This document shows, piece by piece, positions 9,093 to 17,535 of a stretch of 64,000 nt of DNA. Both the position numbers and the translations under genes were made by a program. Under the pieces are notes generated by a model. That model was not told the origin of the DNA. It did not search any database and worked only from the letters and a program-made list of their open reading frames with translations. Within the stretch, counting starts at the first letter, position 1. Every line of letters starts with the position of its first letter. This DNA is from Flavobacterium sp. SCGC AAA160-P02 (GTDB taxonomy: Bacteria; Bacteroidota; Bacteroidia; Flavobacteriales; Flavobacteriaceae), in NCBI GenBank assembly GCA_000383355.1, contig KB911093.1, positions 1 to 64,000 on the forward strand, written 5' to 3'.

Positions 9093-11120
9093 TTGGAAAA
9101 ATATTCTGCTATATGGTTTATCATTGCTTTTGTATTAAGTGGCTCTTTGGGTTATTATCAGTACTATTACAGAGTTAAAAAACCAACAAAAGTTAGTTTT
9201 CTATTAGTAATAATTCGCTCACTAGTTTTCTTCTTACTGATGTTAGTCATACTAAACCCAAGTATAACCAAGGAGAGCATCATTAACCAAAAAGCAAAAC
9301 TGTCTGTTCTTGTTGATAATTCTTCATCTATTACTTTTTTCAAAAAAGATAGTTTAGTTCATGCGATATTACAAAACTTTAAAACTCATAAAAAACTAAA
9401 TAAACGATTTGATATAAATTATTATTCTTTTGGAAATCTATTTCAACAAAGTGACAGTTTTAGTTTTGATGAAAATCAAACAGACATTTCAATGCCTCTA
9501 GAAAGAATTTCTAAGATTCAAAAAAATGCAAGTAATGCCATAGTTCTCCTTTCAGATGGAAATCAAACCATAGGAAATGATTATCAGTATACCTCTATAA
9601 AAGATCCTGTTTTTCCTGTAGTAATAGGAGATACTACTAAGTATCAAGATGTAAAAATTGCTCAAATAAACGTAAATAGATATAGCTTTATTAACAATCA
9701 ATTTCCAGTAGAATCAATTTTACAATATGAAGGAACACAAACTATAAAGCTTCGTTATTCATTAGAAAATAATGGAAAGATTATTTTTAGTGAACGTATT
9801 AATTTTAGCGAAAAAAATAATTCTCATATACTTAAAACATTTATTAAAGCATCCAAAGAAGGGACCAATTTCTTTACCTCAAAGATAGAATACTTAGAAA
9901 ATGAAAAGAATGTAGTTAATAATAGTAAGAATTTCTCAGTAGAGGTTATAGACAAACAATCTGAAATACTTATAGTTAGTTCATTCTATCACCCAGATTT
10001 AGGAGCTTTAAAGAAAGCTATAGAAAGTGATAAACAACGAAAAGTTACTATAAGAATAGTAGATAACAAAAATATTCAACTTAATAATTATCAATTAGTT
10101 GTACTGTATCAGCCAAATAATAAGTTTAATATAATTATCGATCAATTAAATAGCAATAAATCATCTTTTATGTTGATTACAGGATCCAAAACAGATTGGT
10201 TATTTCTAAATAATAAATCTTTAGGAATCAATAAGAAAAATATAAACCAGTTAGAGAATTACTCTGCAAGGTTTTATAATGGGTTTTTAAATTTTTCTCA
10301 AAAAAATATTGGATTTGAAAATTTACCTCCAATGATAGATTACTACGGAGAAACAACTGTATCAATTCCACATCAAACCTTGTTATATCAGAGTATCAAC
10401 GGTTTTTCTTCTCAAAACCCTCTGTTAGCAACAGCAAATCATAACAATCAAAAGAAAGTGTTTTTATTTGGTGAAGGATTATGGAAATGGAGATCAAGTA
10501 GCTTTTTGAAAAATGATTCTTTTCAATATTTTGATGAATTTATAGGCAACCTTGTTCAATATGCTTCGAATAAGAAAATTAGAAATCGATTAGATCTAGA
10601 TATTAACTCTTTTTACAATGCAAATTCGAGTATACAAATTGGCGCTTTTTATGTAGATGAAAATTATCAGTTTGATGATAGAGCTACCATATTATTTACA
10701 ATTAAAAATAAAAATTCAAAGAAAAAGCAAACATTCCCATTTTCATTATCAGGTTCTTCTTATCAATTAGAATTAACTTCGTTAGAGGCTGGCGAATATG
10801 AGTATACTATTGAAGTAGATGGGCGAAATATTTCTAAAAAAGGAACATTTAAAGTTAATGAGTTTCTGGTGGAAGAGCAATTTACCAATGCTAACAGTTA
10901 TAAATTAGAGCTTTTGGCACAAAAAACAGCTGGAAAACTTTATTTTGAAGACAAATACAGATTAGTGATTGATGATTTAACTAATGATACTAGGTTTTCC
11001 ACTATTCAAAAATCTAAAAAAACTATCGATAAACTTGTTAATTGGCAATGGCTAATGCTTCTAATTATTGGCTTATTGTCTTTAGAGTGGTTTATTAGAA
11101 AATACATTGGTAAAATTTAA
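9093..11120 (+). CDS. VWA-like membrane protein of unknown function
   Basis: Large Bacteroidota-type membrane protein, 675 aa. Two membrane helices at the N-terminus (about 5-20 and 36-58), a von Willebrand A-like segment from residue 70 with LSVLVDNSSSI (DxSxS-type) and AIVLLSDGNQ, a long beta-rich periplasmic part, and a C-terminal helix (about 650-668) followed by a basic tail. This resembles BatA/aerotolerance-like proteins. Start is a TTG at 9093; no nearby ATG fits. It is preceded by the fabG terminator and followed by a separate promoter, so it is monocistronic. Function is inferred only at fold level. Confidence 0.75.
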   Translation: MEKYSAIWFIIAFVLSGSLGYYQYYYRVKKPTKVSFLLVIIRSLVFFLLMLVILNPSITKESIINQKAKLSVLVDNSSSITFFKKDSLVHAILQNFKTHKKLNKRFDINYYSFGNLFQQSDSFSFDENQTDISMPLERISKIQKNASNAIVLLSDGNQTIGNDYQYTSIKDPVFPVVIGDTTKYQDVKIAQINVNRYSFINNQFPVESILQYEGTQTIKLRYSLENNGKIIFSERINFSEKNNSHILKTFIKASKEGTNFFTSKIEYLENEKNVVNNSKNFSVEVIDKQSEILIVSSFYHPDLGALKKAIESDKQRKVTIRIVDNKNIQLNNYQLVVLYQPNNKFNIIIDQLNSNKSSFMLITGSKTDWLFLNNKSLGINKKNINQLENYSARFYNGFLNFSQKNIGFENLPPMIDYYGETTVSIPHQTLLYQSINGFSSQNPLLATANHNNQKKVFLFGEGLWKWRSSSFLKNDSFQYFDEFIGNLVQYASNKKIRNRLDLDINSFYNANSSIQIGAFYVDENYQFDDRATILFTIKNKNSKKKQTFPFSLSGSSYQLELTSLEAGEYEYTIEVDGRNISKKGTFKVNEFLVEEQFTNANSYKLELLAQKTAGKLYFEDKYRLVIDDLTNDTRFSTIQKSKKTIDKLVNWQWLMLLIIGLLSLEWFIRKYIGKI

Positions 11121-11199
11121 AATATATTTTTAATAGTTATTATTTATATAAATATAAAAGATGATTTCACATAACGGTTAATAAAAGAACATTAAGTTG

Positions 11200-11207
11200 T
11201 AAATTTG
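11200..11207 (+). promoter_or_regulatory. Putative -7 promoter element of the prohibitin gene
   Basis: TAAATTTG matches TAnnTTTG exactly, 20 nt before the ATG at 11228. Confidence 0.5.
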
Positions 11208-11227
11208 TAAAAACAAAAAATAAAAAA

Positions 11228-12061
11228 ATGGCAAATAATCAAATAGAATTTAAATTTCCTAAAGGAGCTATTATTACGATAGCTGTAATTTTAACAACAA
11301 TAGTACTGATTTCTAAATCTGCTGTAACTATAGGATCTGGAGAACGTGGCGTCCTATATGAATGGATAGGAGGAGTAGTAACTGATGTCCCACCTTTAGA
11401 TGAAGGGTTTAATCTAGTGATGCCTTGGAACAAGGTTTTTAAATACAATGTTAGACAACAAGAGTTATTTGAAGAAAAGATGTCTGTATTATCATCAAAC
11501 GGATTAGAAATTAAATTAGACGCTTCGGTTTTATACCAAGCTACAACAGCTACAGTTGCTTTATTGCACCAAACTAGAGGTGAAGCCTATGAAGATGATG
11601 TAATTATTCCTGCAATTAGATCTGCTACTAGAAGTGTTGTTGGTAGATATACACCAGAACAATTATATTCTACAAAAAGAGATGCAATACAAACAGAAAT
11701 ATTTGAAGAGACTAAAAAGATATTAGGTCCTCAATATATCCAATTAAATGCTGTATTAGTTAGAGACGTAACACTTCCTCCAACAATTAAAACAGCTATT
11801 GAACGTAAGTTAAAACAAGAACAAGAATCTTTAGAATATGAGTTTAGATTGGTAACTGCAAAAAAAGAAGCAGAAAAACAAATTATTGAAGCTCAGGGTA
11901 AGGCAGATGCTAACAAGATTTTAAGTGCTTCATTAAACGATAGAATTTTACAAGATAAAGGAATTGAAGCTACTATTAAATTATCTGAATCACCAAACAG
12001 TAAAGTAGTAATTATTGGTTCTGGAAAGAGTGGAATGCCTATTATTTTAGGAAATCAATAA
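11228..12061 (+). CDS. Prohibitin-family (SPFH/Band 7) membrane protein
   Basis: SPFH-domain scaffold protein, 277 aa. An N-terminal membrane helix (about 14-32, IITIAVILTTIVLISKSAVTI) is followed by the SPFH/prohibitin domain (GERGVLYEWIGG to about residue 200) and an alanine/glutamate-rich coiled coil (KKEAEKQIIEAQGKADANK). Family members assemble into membrane rings and often associate with proteases such as FtsH; that is family knowledge. It is monocistronic with its own promoter and terminator. Confidence 0.88.
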   Translation: MANNQIEFKFPKGAIITIAVILTTIVLISKSAVTIGSGERGVLYEWIGGVVTDVPPLDEGFNLVMPWNKVFKYNVRQQELFEEKMSVLSSNGLEIKLDASVLYQATTATVALLHQTRGEAYEDDVIIPAIRSATRSVVGRYTPEQLYSTKRDAIQTEIFEETKKILGPQYIQLNAVLVRDVTLPPTIKTAIERKLKQEQESLEYEFRLVTAKKEAEKQIIEAQGKADANKILSASLNDRILQDKGIEATIKLSESPNSKVVIIGSGKSGMPIILGNQ

Positions 12062-12078
12062 AAATAAAATATTAAAAT

Positions 12079-12108
12079 AAAAAACCAGCTTTTAAGCTGG
12101 TTTTTTTT
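12079..12108 (+). terminator. Intrinsic terminator after the prohibitin gene
   Basis: Stem AAAACCAGCTT / AAGCTGGTTTT with a 2-nt centre and a run of T. Confidence 0.85.
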
Positions 12109-12217
12109 ATTTCTTAACAATATGTTAAACTATCTTATATAAGTAACTAAAAAGCAGTTTAGACGTCTTGTAGGTATATTCTAAAGAATAAACTTTAGTT
12201 TGTATTAGTTAGTTTTT

Positions 12218-12252
12218 AAAGTCAAAGTTTATGTAAACTTTGACTTTTTTTT
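12218..12252 (+). terminator. Second strong plus-strand terminator hairpin
   Basis: Perfect 14-bp inverted repeat (12218-12231 with 12234-12247) followed on the plus strand by nine T. The T run favours plus-strand termination, although the nearest plus-strand gene already has a terminator 110 bp upstream. It also abuts the stop codon of the minus-strand gene at 12252 and may serve both sides. Confidence 0.65.
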
Positions 12253-13067
12253 TAGTTTCTTTTCTTTGTGGGCAATCTGCTTCTTTCAATTTTTCCTAGC
12301 TTAAGAGCCTTATAAGTTTCATAACAATCTAAAACAGCTTCAATCATTTGAAGATCACTTGCATTTTTGACAAAATAATCAGAGTAATTACAATCTGAAA
12401 TTAATTTCATTAGATCATTTCTATCCATTTCAAGATACTCCATCATTACTTCTCTATCAAACTTACCTGCCATAATCTTACGTAAGTTGTCTTCTTTTTT
12501 AATTTTTTGAAGTTTTTTTAACTGTTTAGGTTTCTTTCCAAAGAGTTTGTATAAGAAATCAACTGGCTGAAATAATGCCGCAATAGGAGAAGCAAAGTCA
12601 CCTGCTCTTGGTCTAGCAATTTCATAAGTTTGTCTAATTCCATTAATTTTTATTCTGGTAAACTTATCTTTAGGAACTAGTTTAACATCAACCTCTAACA
12701 CACCAATTAGTTTGCTAGATCTAATAATGATTTCTTTTATTTCTTCAGATTTTTCATATAAGGCTATTAATAACTCATTTCCCTTAAGTAAATCATTTGT
12801 TACTTTAATTTTTATAGAGGAATGACCTAAGTATGAAACCATTACTGTATCATTAGCTTTCGCTGTAATTTCAAAAAAACCTTGATCATCGGTAATTGTA
12901 CCCGTAACAGAATTTAAATTTAAAATATGTGAAGCACTTAATGATTTTTTACTTTCAGAATCTATTACTTGTCCTTTCAAATTTTTAACAGCCAAACTAT
13001 CTGTCTGAGAAAAAACATTTAAGGATAAAAAAAGGAATAGTAATAAGAAAATTTTGTTTTGATGCAT
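12252..13067 (-). CDS. Carboxypeptidase-like regulatory-domain protein
   Basis: Exported protein, 271 aa. A signal peptide (MHQNKIFLLLFLFLSLNVFSQ) is followed by a carboxypeptidase-D-like regulatory (CarbopepD_reg_2) domain: LKGQVIDSESKKSL, TITDDQGFF, MVSYLGH. The C-terminal half is lysine-rich and unrecognised. Such standalone proteins are common in Flavobacteriaceae and their role is unknown. I chose the ATG at 13067 over a longer frame from 13094 because a TACTTTTG box lies 4 nt upstream of it and it gives a proper signal peptide. Confidence 0.8.
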   Translation of the reverse strand: MHQNKIFLLLFLFLSLNVFSQTDSLAVKNLKGQVIDSESKKSLSASHILNLNSVTGTITDDQGFFEITAKANDTVMVSYLGHSSIKIKVTNDLLKGNELLIALYEKSEEIKEIIIRSSKLIGVLEVDVKLVPKDKFTRIKINGIRQTYEIARPRAGDFASPIAALFQPVDFLYKLFGKKPKQLKKLQKIKKEDNLRKIMAGKFDREVMMEYLEMDRNDLMKLISDCNYSDYFVKNASDLQMIEAVLDCYETYKALKLGKIERSRLPTKKRN

Positions 13068-13071
13068 CCCA

Positions 13072-13079
13072 CAAAAGTA
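13072..13079 (-). promoter_or_regulatory. Putative -7 promoter element immediately before the ATG at 13067
   Basis: On the minus strand TACTTTTG, an exact TAnnTTTG match, ends 4 nt before the start codon, suggesting a leaderless or nearly leaderless mRNA. Confidence 0.45.
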
Positions 13080-13135
13080 AGGATTATTAAGCACATCGAA
13101 TGGTTAATTTTGTGTGAAAAAACAACCTTTTTAAG

Positions 13136-13220
13136 TGCGCACGAGAAGATTCGAACTTCCACATCCTATTCAGATACCAGCCCCTCAAGCTGGCGCGTCT
13201 ACCAATTCCGCCACGTGCGC
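13136..13220 (-). tRNA. tRNA-Leu (anticodon GAG)
   Basis: 85-nt cloverleaf on the minus strand. Acceptor GCGCACG pairs with CGTGCGC, D-arm contains AATTGGTAGAC, anticodon stem CCAGC/GCTGG with loop TTGAGGG (GAG), a long class II variable arm, and the T-loop GTTCGAAT. The 3' CCA is not encoded. Confidence 0.95.
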
Positions 13221-13246
13221 TTTTAAAGCAAAAGCAATAACTTTAG

Positions 13247-13319
13247 TGACCGGGCTGGGGCTCGAACCCAGGACCCTCTCCTTAAAAGGGAGATGCTCTA
13301 CCAACTGAGCTACCAGGTC
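13247..13319 (-). tRNA. tRNA-Lys (anticodon TTT)
   Basis: 73-nt cloverleaf on the minus strand. D-arm GCTCAGTTGGTAGAGC, anticodon stem TCTCC/GGAGA with loop CTTTTAA (TTT), T-arm CTGGGTTCGAGCCCCAG, discriminator A, no encoded CCA. The acceptor strands are GACCTGG and CCCGGTC, which leaves a T-C mismatch at pair 5:68. It lies 26 bp upstream of tRNA-Leu in the same direction, so they are probably cotranscribed. Confidence 0.94.
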
Positions 13320-13417
13320 TTAATTTTTTTTAAGACTGCAAATATAAACGCATTCATATAGAAAAGCACTTTTTTTACTTTATTTTTTATCGATATTTGC
13401 AATCTAATTAACGTTGT

Positions 13418-13936
13418 ATGAAAATTATTCTATTAGGGTATATGGGAAGTGGTAAAACAACAATTGGCTTTCAACTGGCAAAGAAACTATATCTTGATTT
13501 TACTGATTTAGACGAGTATATAGAAAAAAAAGAAGGGAAAACTATTTCGGATATTTTTGCTGATAAAGGAGAAATTTATTTTAGAAAAATAGAACATACT
13601 TATTTAAAACAATTTATTAGTGAAAACAACTCATATGTTTTATCTCTAGGAGGAGGAACGCCATGTTATTCAGGAAACATAGATATGATCATTAATCAAA
13701 CCAAAATTCAAACTATTTATTTACAAGCCTCAATTGCTACAATTTATGAAAGGTTATATGAGAATAGTTCTAAAAGACCCTTGCTAGCAACATTAACAAA
13801 AGAGGGATTAACAGAGTACATTGCAAAACATTTATTTGAACGAGGTATTTACTATGAAAAAGCTAAGTATCGTATTTCTATTAATTCAAAAAGCATAGAA
13901 GCTATTGTAGCTGAAATAAGAATCCTTCTACATTAA
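13418..13936 (+). CDS. aroK: Shikimate kinase
   Basis: Phosphorylates shikimate at the 3-OH in the aromatic amino-acid pathway; cytoplasmic, 172 aa, the usual length. Walker A GYMGSGKT at residues 7-14, shikimate-binding D-x-D (FTDLDEYIE), the FRKIE segment with the conserved arginine, LGGGTP, and RPLL in the lid region. The 3' end overlaps the convergent phosphoribosyltransferase gene by 9 bp. Its ATG lies 98 bp upstream-divergent from the tRNA-Lys 5' end. Confidence 0.94.
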   Translation: MKIILLGYMGSGKTTIGFQLAKKLYLDFTDLDEYIEKKEGKTISDIFADKGEIYFRKIEHTYLKQFISENNSYVLSLGGGTPCYSGNIDMIINQTKIQTIYLQASIATIYERLYENSSKRPLLATLTKEGLTEYIAKHLFERGIYYEKAKYRISINSKSIEAIVAEIRILLH

Positions 13937-14428
13937 AAAAGCTTTAGAGTTTTTTTTATCAAATACAACTTCTACATGTTCCTTGATTGATGTTGATAAA
14001 GAAATGCCTTTAAAATCTGCCTTCACAGGATATTTTTTATGATTTCTATTTACCAGCACCGCTGTTTTAAATCTTTTTAGAGGTACGTCTAAAAAATACT
14101 TAATTCCGTACATTAATGTAGTTCCAGAGTTCAAAACATCATCTACTAAAACAATAGGCTTATTTTTATACTCACTATTTTTAATGCTAGTTGTAATAGC
14201 ATTTAAAGGATTTTTTTTATCGATATATACTTCACAGAGAATAATTTTTAAAGAAGATATTTTTTCTAAAGATGTAGCTAGTTGTTCTGCAAAATAAATT
14301 CCGTTTCCTTGAATACCAGCAATTACAACTTCTTTTTCAGAACTATTAGCCTCATAAATCTGATAAGCTATCCTTATGATTTTCTGATTAATTTGATTGT
14401 GATCTAAAATTATAGTGGTTGTTTTCAT
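13928..14428 (-). CDS. Phosphoribosyltransferase family protein (PyrR-like)
   Basis: Type I phosphoribosyltransferase, 166 aa. The PRPP-binding motif VLVDDVLNSGTT (about 94-105) is intact and the N-terminal beta strand IVIAGIQGNGIYFAEQL matches the family. PyrR/uracil phosphoribosyltransferase-type proteins are the nearest class I recognise, but substrate identity cannot be read from the sequence. It starts 9 bp after the stop of the S4-domain gene, so the two form a minus-strand pair. Confidence 0.85.
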   Translation of the reverse strand: MKTTTIILDHNQINQKIIRIAYQIYEANSSEKEVVIAGIQGNGIYFAEQLATSLEKISSLKIILCEVYIDKKNPLNAITTSIKNSEYKNKPIVLVDDVLNSGTTLMYGIKYFLDVPLKRFKTAVLVNRNHKKYPVKADFKGISLSTSIKEHVEVVFDKKNSKAFLM

Positions 14429-14437
14429 TCGTTTTTT

Positions 14438-14812
14438 TTATTGCTCTGGAGATTCATAATAGTCATCAATATCTCTTCTATCTTTCTTAGTTGGTCTTCC
14501 TGTTCCTCTTTTTCTGTAATAATCTTTAGAATATTTTAGTAAATCTAACTTTTCAAACTCTTCCTTTGGAGTAATATCCTTACAAAATTGTTGAAGTAAC
14601 TTTGCACCAATTCTACTTTCAGGTATACTTAGTATTTCAATTTTTAAATTTATTTGGTTTTTTCGAACCGTAATAATTTCACCACCATACACGTCTTTGG
14701 AAGGTTTACAATTAACACTATCTATTTTAACATGCCCTTTTTTACAAGACTCTGTTGCAATACTTCTTGTTTTAAATGTACGAATACACCAAAGATATTT
14801 ATCTATTCTCAT
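14438..14812 (-). CDS. S4-domain RNA-binding protein (Hsp15/HslR-like)
   Basis: Small basic RNA-binding protein, 124 aa. The S4 domain occupies the N-terminal half (MRIDKYLWCIRTFKTRSIATESCKKGHVKIDS), followed by a basic tail with YRKRGTGRPTKKDRR. HslR in E. coli rescues nascent-chain-blocked 50S subunits; the same role is plausible but unproven here. It is directly upstream of the phosphoribosyltransferase gene. Confidence 0.88.
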   Translation of the reverse strand: MRIDKYLWCIRTFKTRSIATESCKKGHVKIDSVNCKPSKDVYGGEIITVRKNQINLKIEILSIPESRIGAKLLQQFCKDITPKEEFEKLDLLKYSKDYYRKRGTGRPTKKDRRDIDDYYESPEQ

Positions 14813-14887
14813 AAAAAAGTTAAAAAAAGCTTAATCACTTTCTACAAAGGTATAAAAATGGTAAATTGCAGCACTAAATTAGTTTAA

Positions 14888-15787
14888 ATGTTTAAGAGAA
14901 AGTTTTTATTTTTATGTTTGTCAATATTATTAGTTGGATATGCTTGTGATGACGATAGTTTTAGTGCTCCCGTAGATAATTTTGATTATGCTGGACAGGC
15001 ATTAATTGACAATGATTCCATTGTTAATTTTTTAGAAAATCATTACTATAATGATGCAATAGATTCCCTTCAGCCTTTAGTAACTGGATCTGTTGCTTTA
15101 ATAGACGATTCTAGGTTAATGATTCAAGACGTTACTGACTTTGAGGTAGATTATATATTGTATGCTTTTGTAAAAAGAGAAGGAAATCCAGATCCTGTGA
15201 AAAGTTTTCCAACAGTTATGGATTCTGTCTTGGTTAAATACAAAGGACAGTATTTATCTAATACTAATAGTTTAATTAATTTTGATGAAAATTCTGTAAA
15301 CCCTATTTGGTTAACATTAAATAATGTTATTCGTGGATGGTCTTATGGTTTTGGAAACTTTAAGGGAGGAAAGTTAAGAACAGAGCCTAATGGAGACCCC
15401 TACAACGGTCCAATAACATTTGACAATGGAGGTAAAGGTGTTTTATTTATTCCTTCAGGATTAGGATATTCAACTACTGGTAATGCAGTTATTCCTCCAA
15501 ATTCAAATTTGATATTTTACATTGACCTATTTGATGTGATAGAAAATACAGATCATGATAGTGATAACATTGCTTCTATATTTGAAGATCCAGATGGAGA
15601 TGGTGATCCTAGAAATGACGATACTGATGGAGATGGTTTTCCTAATTTTCTTGATATTGATGATGATAATGATGGTGTTTTAACCAAAGATGAAGGTGGA
15701 GCAGATGGAGACCCAACAAACGATTTTAACGATCCAAATAATCCAACGTTACCAGATTATTTAAATCCAGATGTTACAAGTAATTGA
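14888..15787 (+). CDS. FKBP-type peptidyl-prolyl isomerase-like lipoprotein with Ca-binding repeats
   Basis: Lipoprotein of 299 aa. The signal peptide ends at lipobox GYAC (C20), followed by an acidic DDDS that fits outer-membrane surface export in Bacteroidota. Residues about 95-215 look FKBP-like: VMDSVLVKYKGQYL, NPIWLTLNNVIRGWSYGF, GKGVLFIPSGLGYS, PPNSNLIFYIDLFDV. The C-terminus is a string of thrombospondin type 3-like Ca-binding repeats (DHDSDNIASIFEDPDGDGDP, DTDGDGFPNFLDIDDDNDG). The protein is probably a secreted folding factor. It stands alone, ended by a strong terminator. Confidence 0.85.
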   Translation: MFKRKFLFLCLSILLVGYACDDDSFSAPVDNFDYAGQALIDNDSIVNFLENHYYNDAIDSLQPLVTGSVALIDDSRLMIQDVTDFEVDYILYAFVKREGNPDPVKSFPTVMDSVLVKYKGQYLSNTNSLINFDENSVNPIWLTLNNVIRGWSYGFGNFKGGKLRTEPNGDPYNGPITFDNGGKGVLFIPSGLGYSTTGNAVIPPNSNLIFYIDLFDVIENTDHDSDNIASIFEDPDGDGDPRNDDTDGDGFPNFLDIDDDNDGVLTKDEGGADGDPTNDFNDPNNPTLPDYLNPDVTSN

Positions 15788-15807
15788 TATCATAAGATTA
15801 TATGAAT

Positions 15808-15841
15808 AAAAAAAAGCTCTTGAATTTCAAGAGCTTTTTTT
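15808..15841 (+). terminator. Intrinsic terminator, probably bidirectional
   Basis: Stem AAAAAGCTCTTGAA / TTCAAGAGCTTTTT between convergent genes ending at 15787 and 15863; A and T runs on both sides. Confidence 0.88.
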
Positions 15842-15862
15842 ATGATTAACATGCTGTTAATT

Positions 15863-16492
15863 TTACTTATTAATTTTATTTAGTTTGTAAGAAATACCAA
15901 AAATTATTTGACTAACTCTCTTGTCAAAATTAAAATTATTATTTATTGTATTGTCTACAAATACACTTTCTATTTTGGAGAATCCTCTTTCCCATCTTAC
16001 ATCTACACCAAGGCGTCCTAATTCTACACCTCCTCCAAGTTGAAAACCAAGAGAAAAATTGTCAACAGAAACCTCGCTTAAATCATTTAATTCAAAATCT
16101 GACGATAGAATATATTGAAAAGAAGGTCCTACAAAAACATTCCCAATTCCTAGAATTTTCTTCCCAAACAAAACAGGAACGTCAATTTTTCTAAATTTAA
16201 AATTTGTATTTCTTGGCGCTGTAAACTGACTGTCATAACTTACACTATTATTTAATTCAGTGTATACAATCTCTGGTCTTATATAAAAACCAATAGCTGG
16301 TAATTTTGCTCTAAACCATAAGCCTGTATGAAAACCTGTTTTAGTTTTTGCTCCGTTTAAAACATCTTCAGAAACATCTTCAAAAGAATCAGAATTGTAA
16401 TTAACACCTGCTTTTACACCAAATTGAAGTTGAGCTTGTGAAAATTGAATAGCTCCTATGATAAAGAAGCTGGCTAGTAATATTTTTTTCAT
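15863..16492 (-). CDS. Outer-membrane beta-barrel protein (porin family)
   Basis: 209 aa. Signal peptide (MKKILLASFFIIGAIQFSQAQ), then alternating amphipathic strands typical of an OmpA-type or PorT-like beta barrel: FGVKAGVNYNS, GLWFRAKLP, FYIRPEIVYTEL, KIDVPVLFGKKI, FVGPSFQYIL, LGFQLGGGVEL, VDVRWERGFS, and a last strand IIFGISYKLNKI. Likely a small 8-stranded barrel; function unknown. Confidence 0.82.
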   Translation of the reverse strand: MKKILLASFFIIGAIQFSQAQLQFGVKAGVNYNSDSFEDVSEDVLNGAKTKTGFHTGLWFRAKLPAIGFYIRPEIVYTELNNSVSYDSQFTAPRNTNFKFRKIDVPVLFGKKILGIGNVFVGPSFQYILSSDFELNDLSEVSVDNFSLGFQLGGGVELGRLGVDVRWERGFSKIESVFVDNTINNNFNFDKRVSQIIFGISYKLNKINK

Positions 16493-16533
16493 AACTTTTT
16501 TATTAATTGTAAAACAAAGACTTTTTGTGAGAA

Positions 16534-17487
16534 TTATTTTCTCTTTAAAACATTCATTACTGCTGTAACGACTGCAGCATCATTAATATTGTATTTTTCC
16601 ATTAATTGTGCTGGTGTAGCAGATTCGCCAAAGGTGTCGTCTACAGCTACAAATTCTTGAGGTGTTGGATTATTTTGTGATAAACATCTTGCAACACTTT
16701 CACCTAAACCTCCATATTTGTTGTGCTCTTCAGCAGTTACAATACAACCAGTTTTTGCGATTGATTTTAAAATTACTTCTTCATCTAAAGGTTTAATTGT
16801 GTGAATATTAATCACTTCAACACTAATTCCTTTAGCTTCTAATTTTTCTGCTGCTAGTAAAGACTCCCAAACTAAATGACCTGTAGCTACAATAGTTACA
16901 TCTGTTCCTTCAGTTAAAACAATTCCTTTCCCAATTTCAAATGGTTGATCTGTTGGCATAAATACAGGCACTTTAGGTCTTCCAAATCTTAAATAAACAG
17001 GTCCTTTATGGTCTGCTATAGCTATAGTTGCTGCTTTTGTTTGATTGTAGTCACACGTATTAATAACAGTCATTCCTGGCAACATTTTCATTAATCCAAT
17101 ATCTTCTAAAATCTGATGAGTTGCACCATCTTCACCCAATGTTAACCCAGCATGAGAAGCACAAATTTTTACATTTTTATCAGAATAAGCTATTGATTGA
17201 CGGATTTGATCATATACACGTCCAGTAGAAAAATTAGCAAACGTTCCTGTAAACGGAATTTTTCCTCCAATGGTTAAACCAGCAGCTATTCCCATCATAT
17301 TTGCTTCTGCAATTCCTATTTGAAAGAAACGTTCTGGATGATTTTCTTTAAAGTCGTTCATTTTTAATGAACCTATTAAATCTGCACATAGAGCAACTAC
17401 ATTAGGGTTTGTTTTCCCTAATTCTGTTAAACCGTCACCAAAACCAGACCTAGTGTCTTTCATTTCTGTGTATGTATATTTTTTCAT
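16534..17487 (-). CDS. Transketolase, C-terminal subunit (split form)
   Basis: 317 aa, the pyrimidine-binding plus C-terminal domains of transketolase. Visible: QIGIAEANMMGIAAGL with the catalytic glutamate, ICASHAGLTLGEDGATHQ, VYLRFGR, and the C-terminal domain starting at IGKGIVLTEGTDVTIVATG. In bacteria with split transketolase the N-terminal TPP/diphosphate-binding subunit is normally adjacent. Here the upstream neighbour is maf, and no N-subunit is found anywhere in the window. It probably partners with a subunit encoded elsewhere. Confidence 0.9.
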   Translation of the reverse strand: MKKYTYTEMKDTRSGFGDGLTELGKTNPNVVALCADLIGSLKMNDFKENHPERFFQIGIAEANMMGIAAGLTIGGKIPFTGTFANFSTGRVYDQIRQSIAYSDKNVKICASHAGLTLGEDGATHQILEDIGLMKMLPGMTVINTCDYNQTKAATIAIADHKGPVYLRFGRPKVPVFMPTDQPFEIGKGIVLTEGTDVTIVATGHLVWESLLAAEKLEAKGISVEVINIHTIKPLDEEVILKSIAKTGCIVTAEEHNKYGGLGESVARCLSQNNPTPQEFVAVDDTFGESATPAQLMEKYNINDAAVVTAVMNVLKRK

Positions 17488-17535
17488 TTTTATTGTGTTG
17501 TTATTTATTCGTAAAAATAAGTTATTAATTAAATC

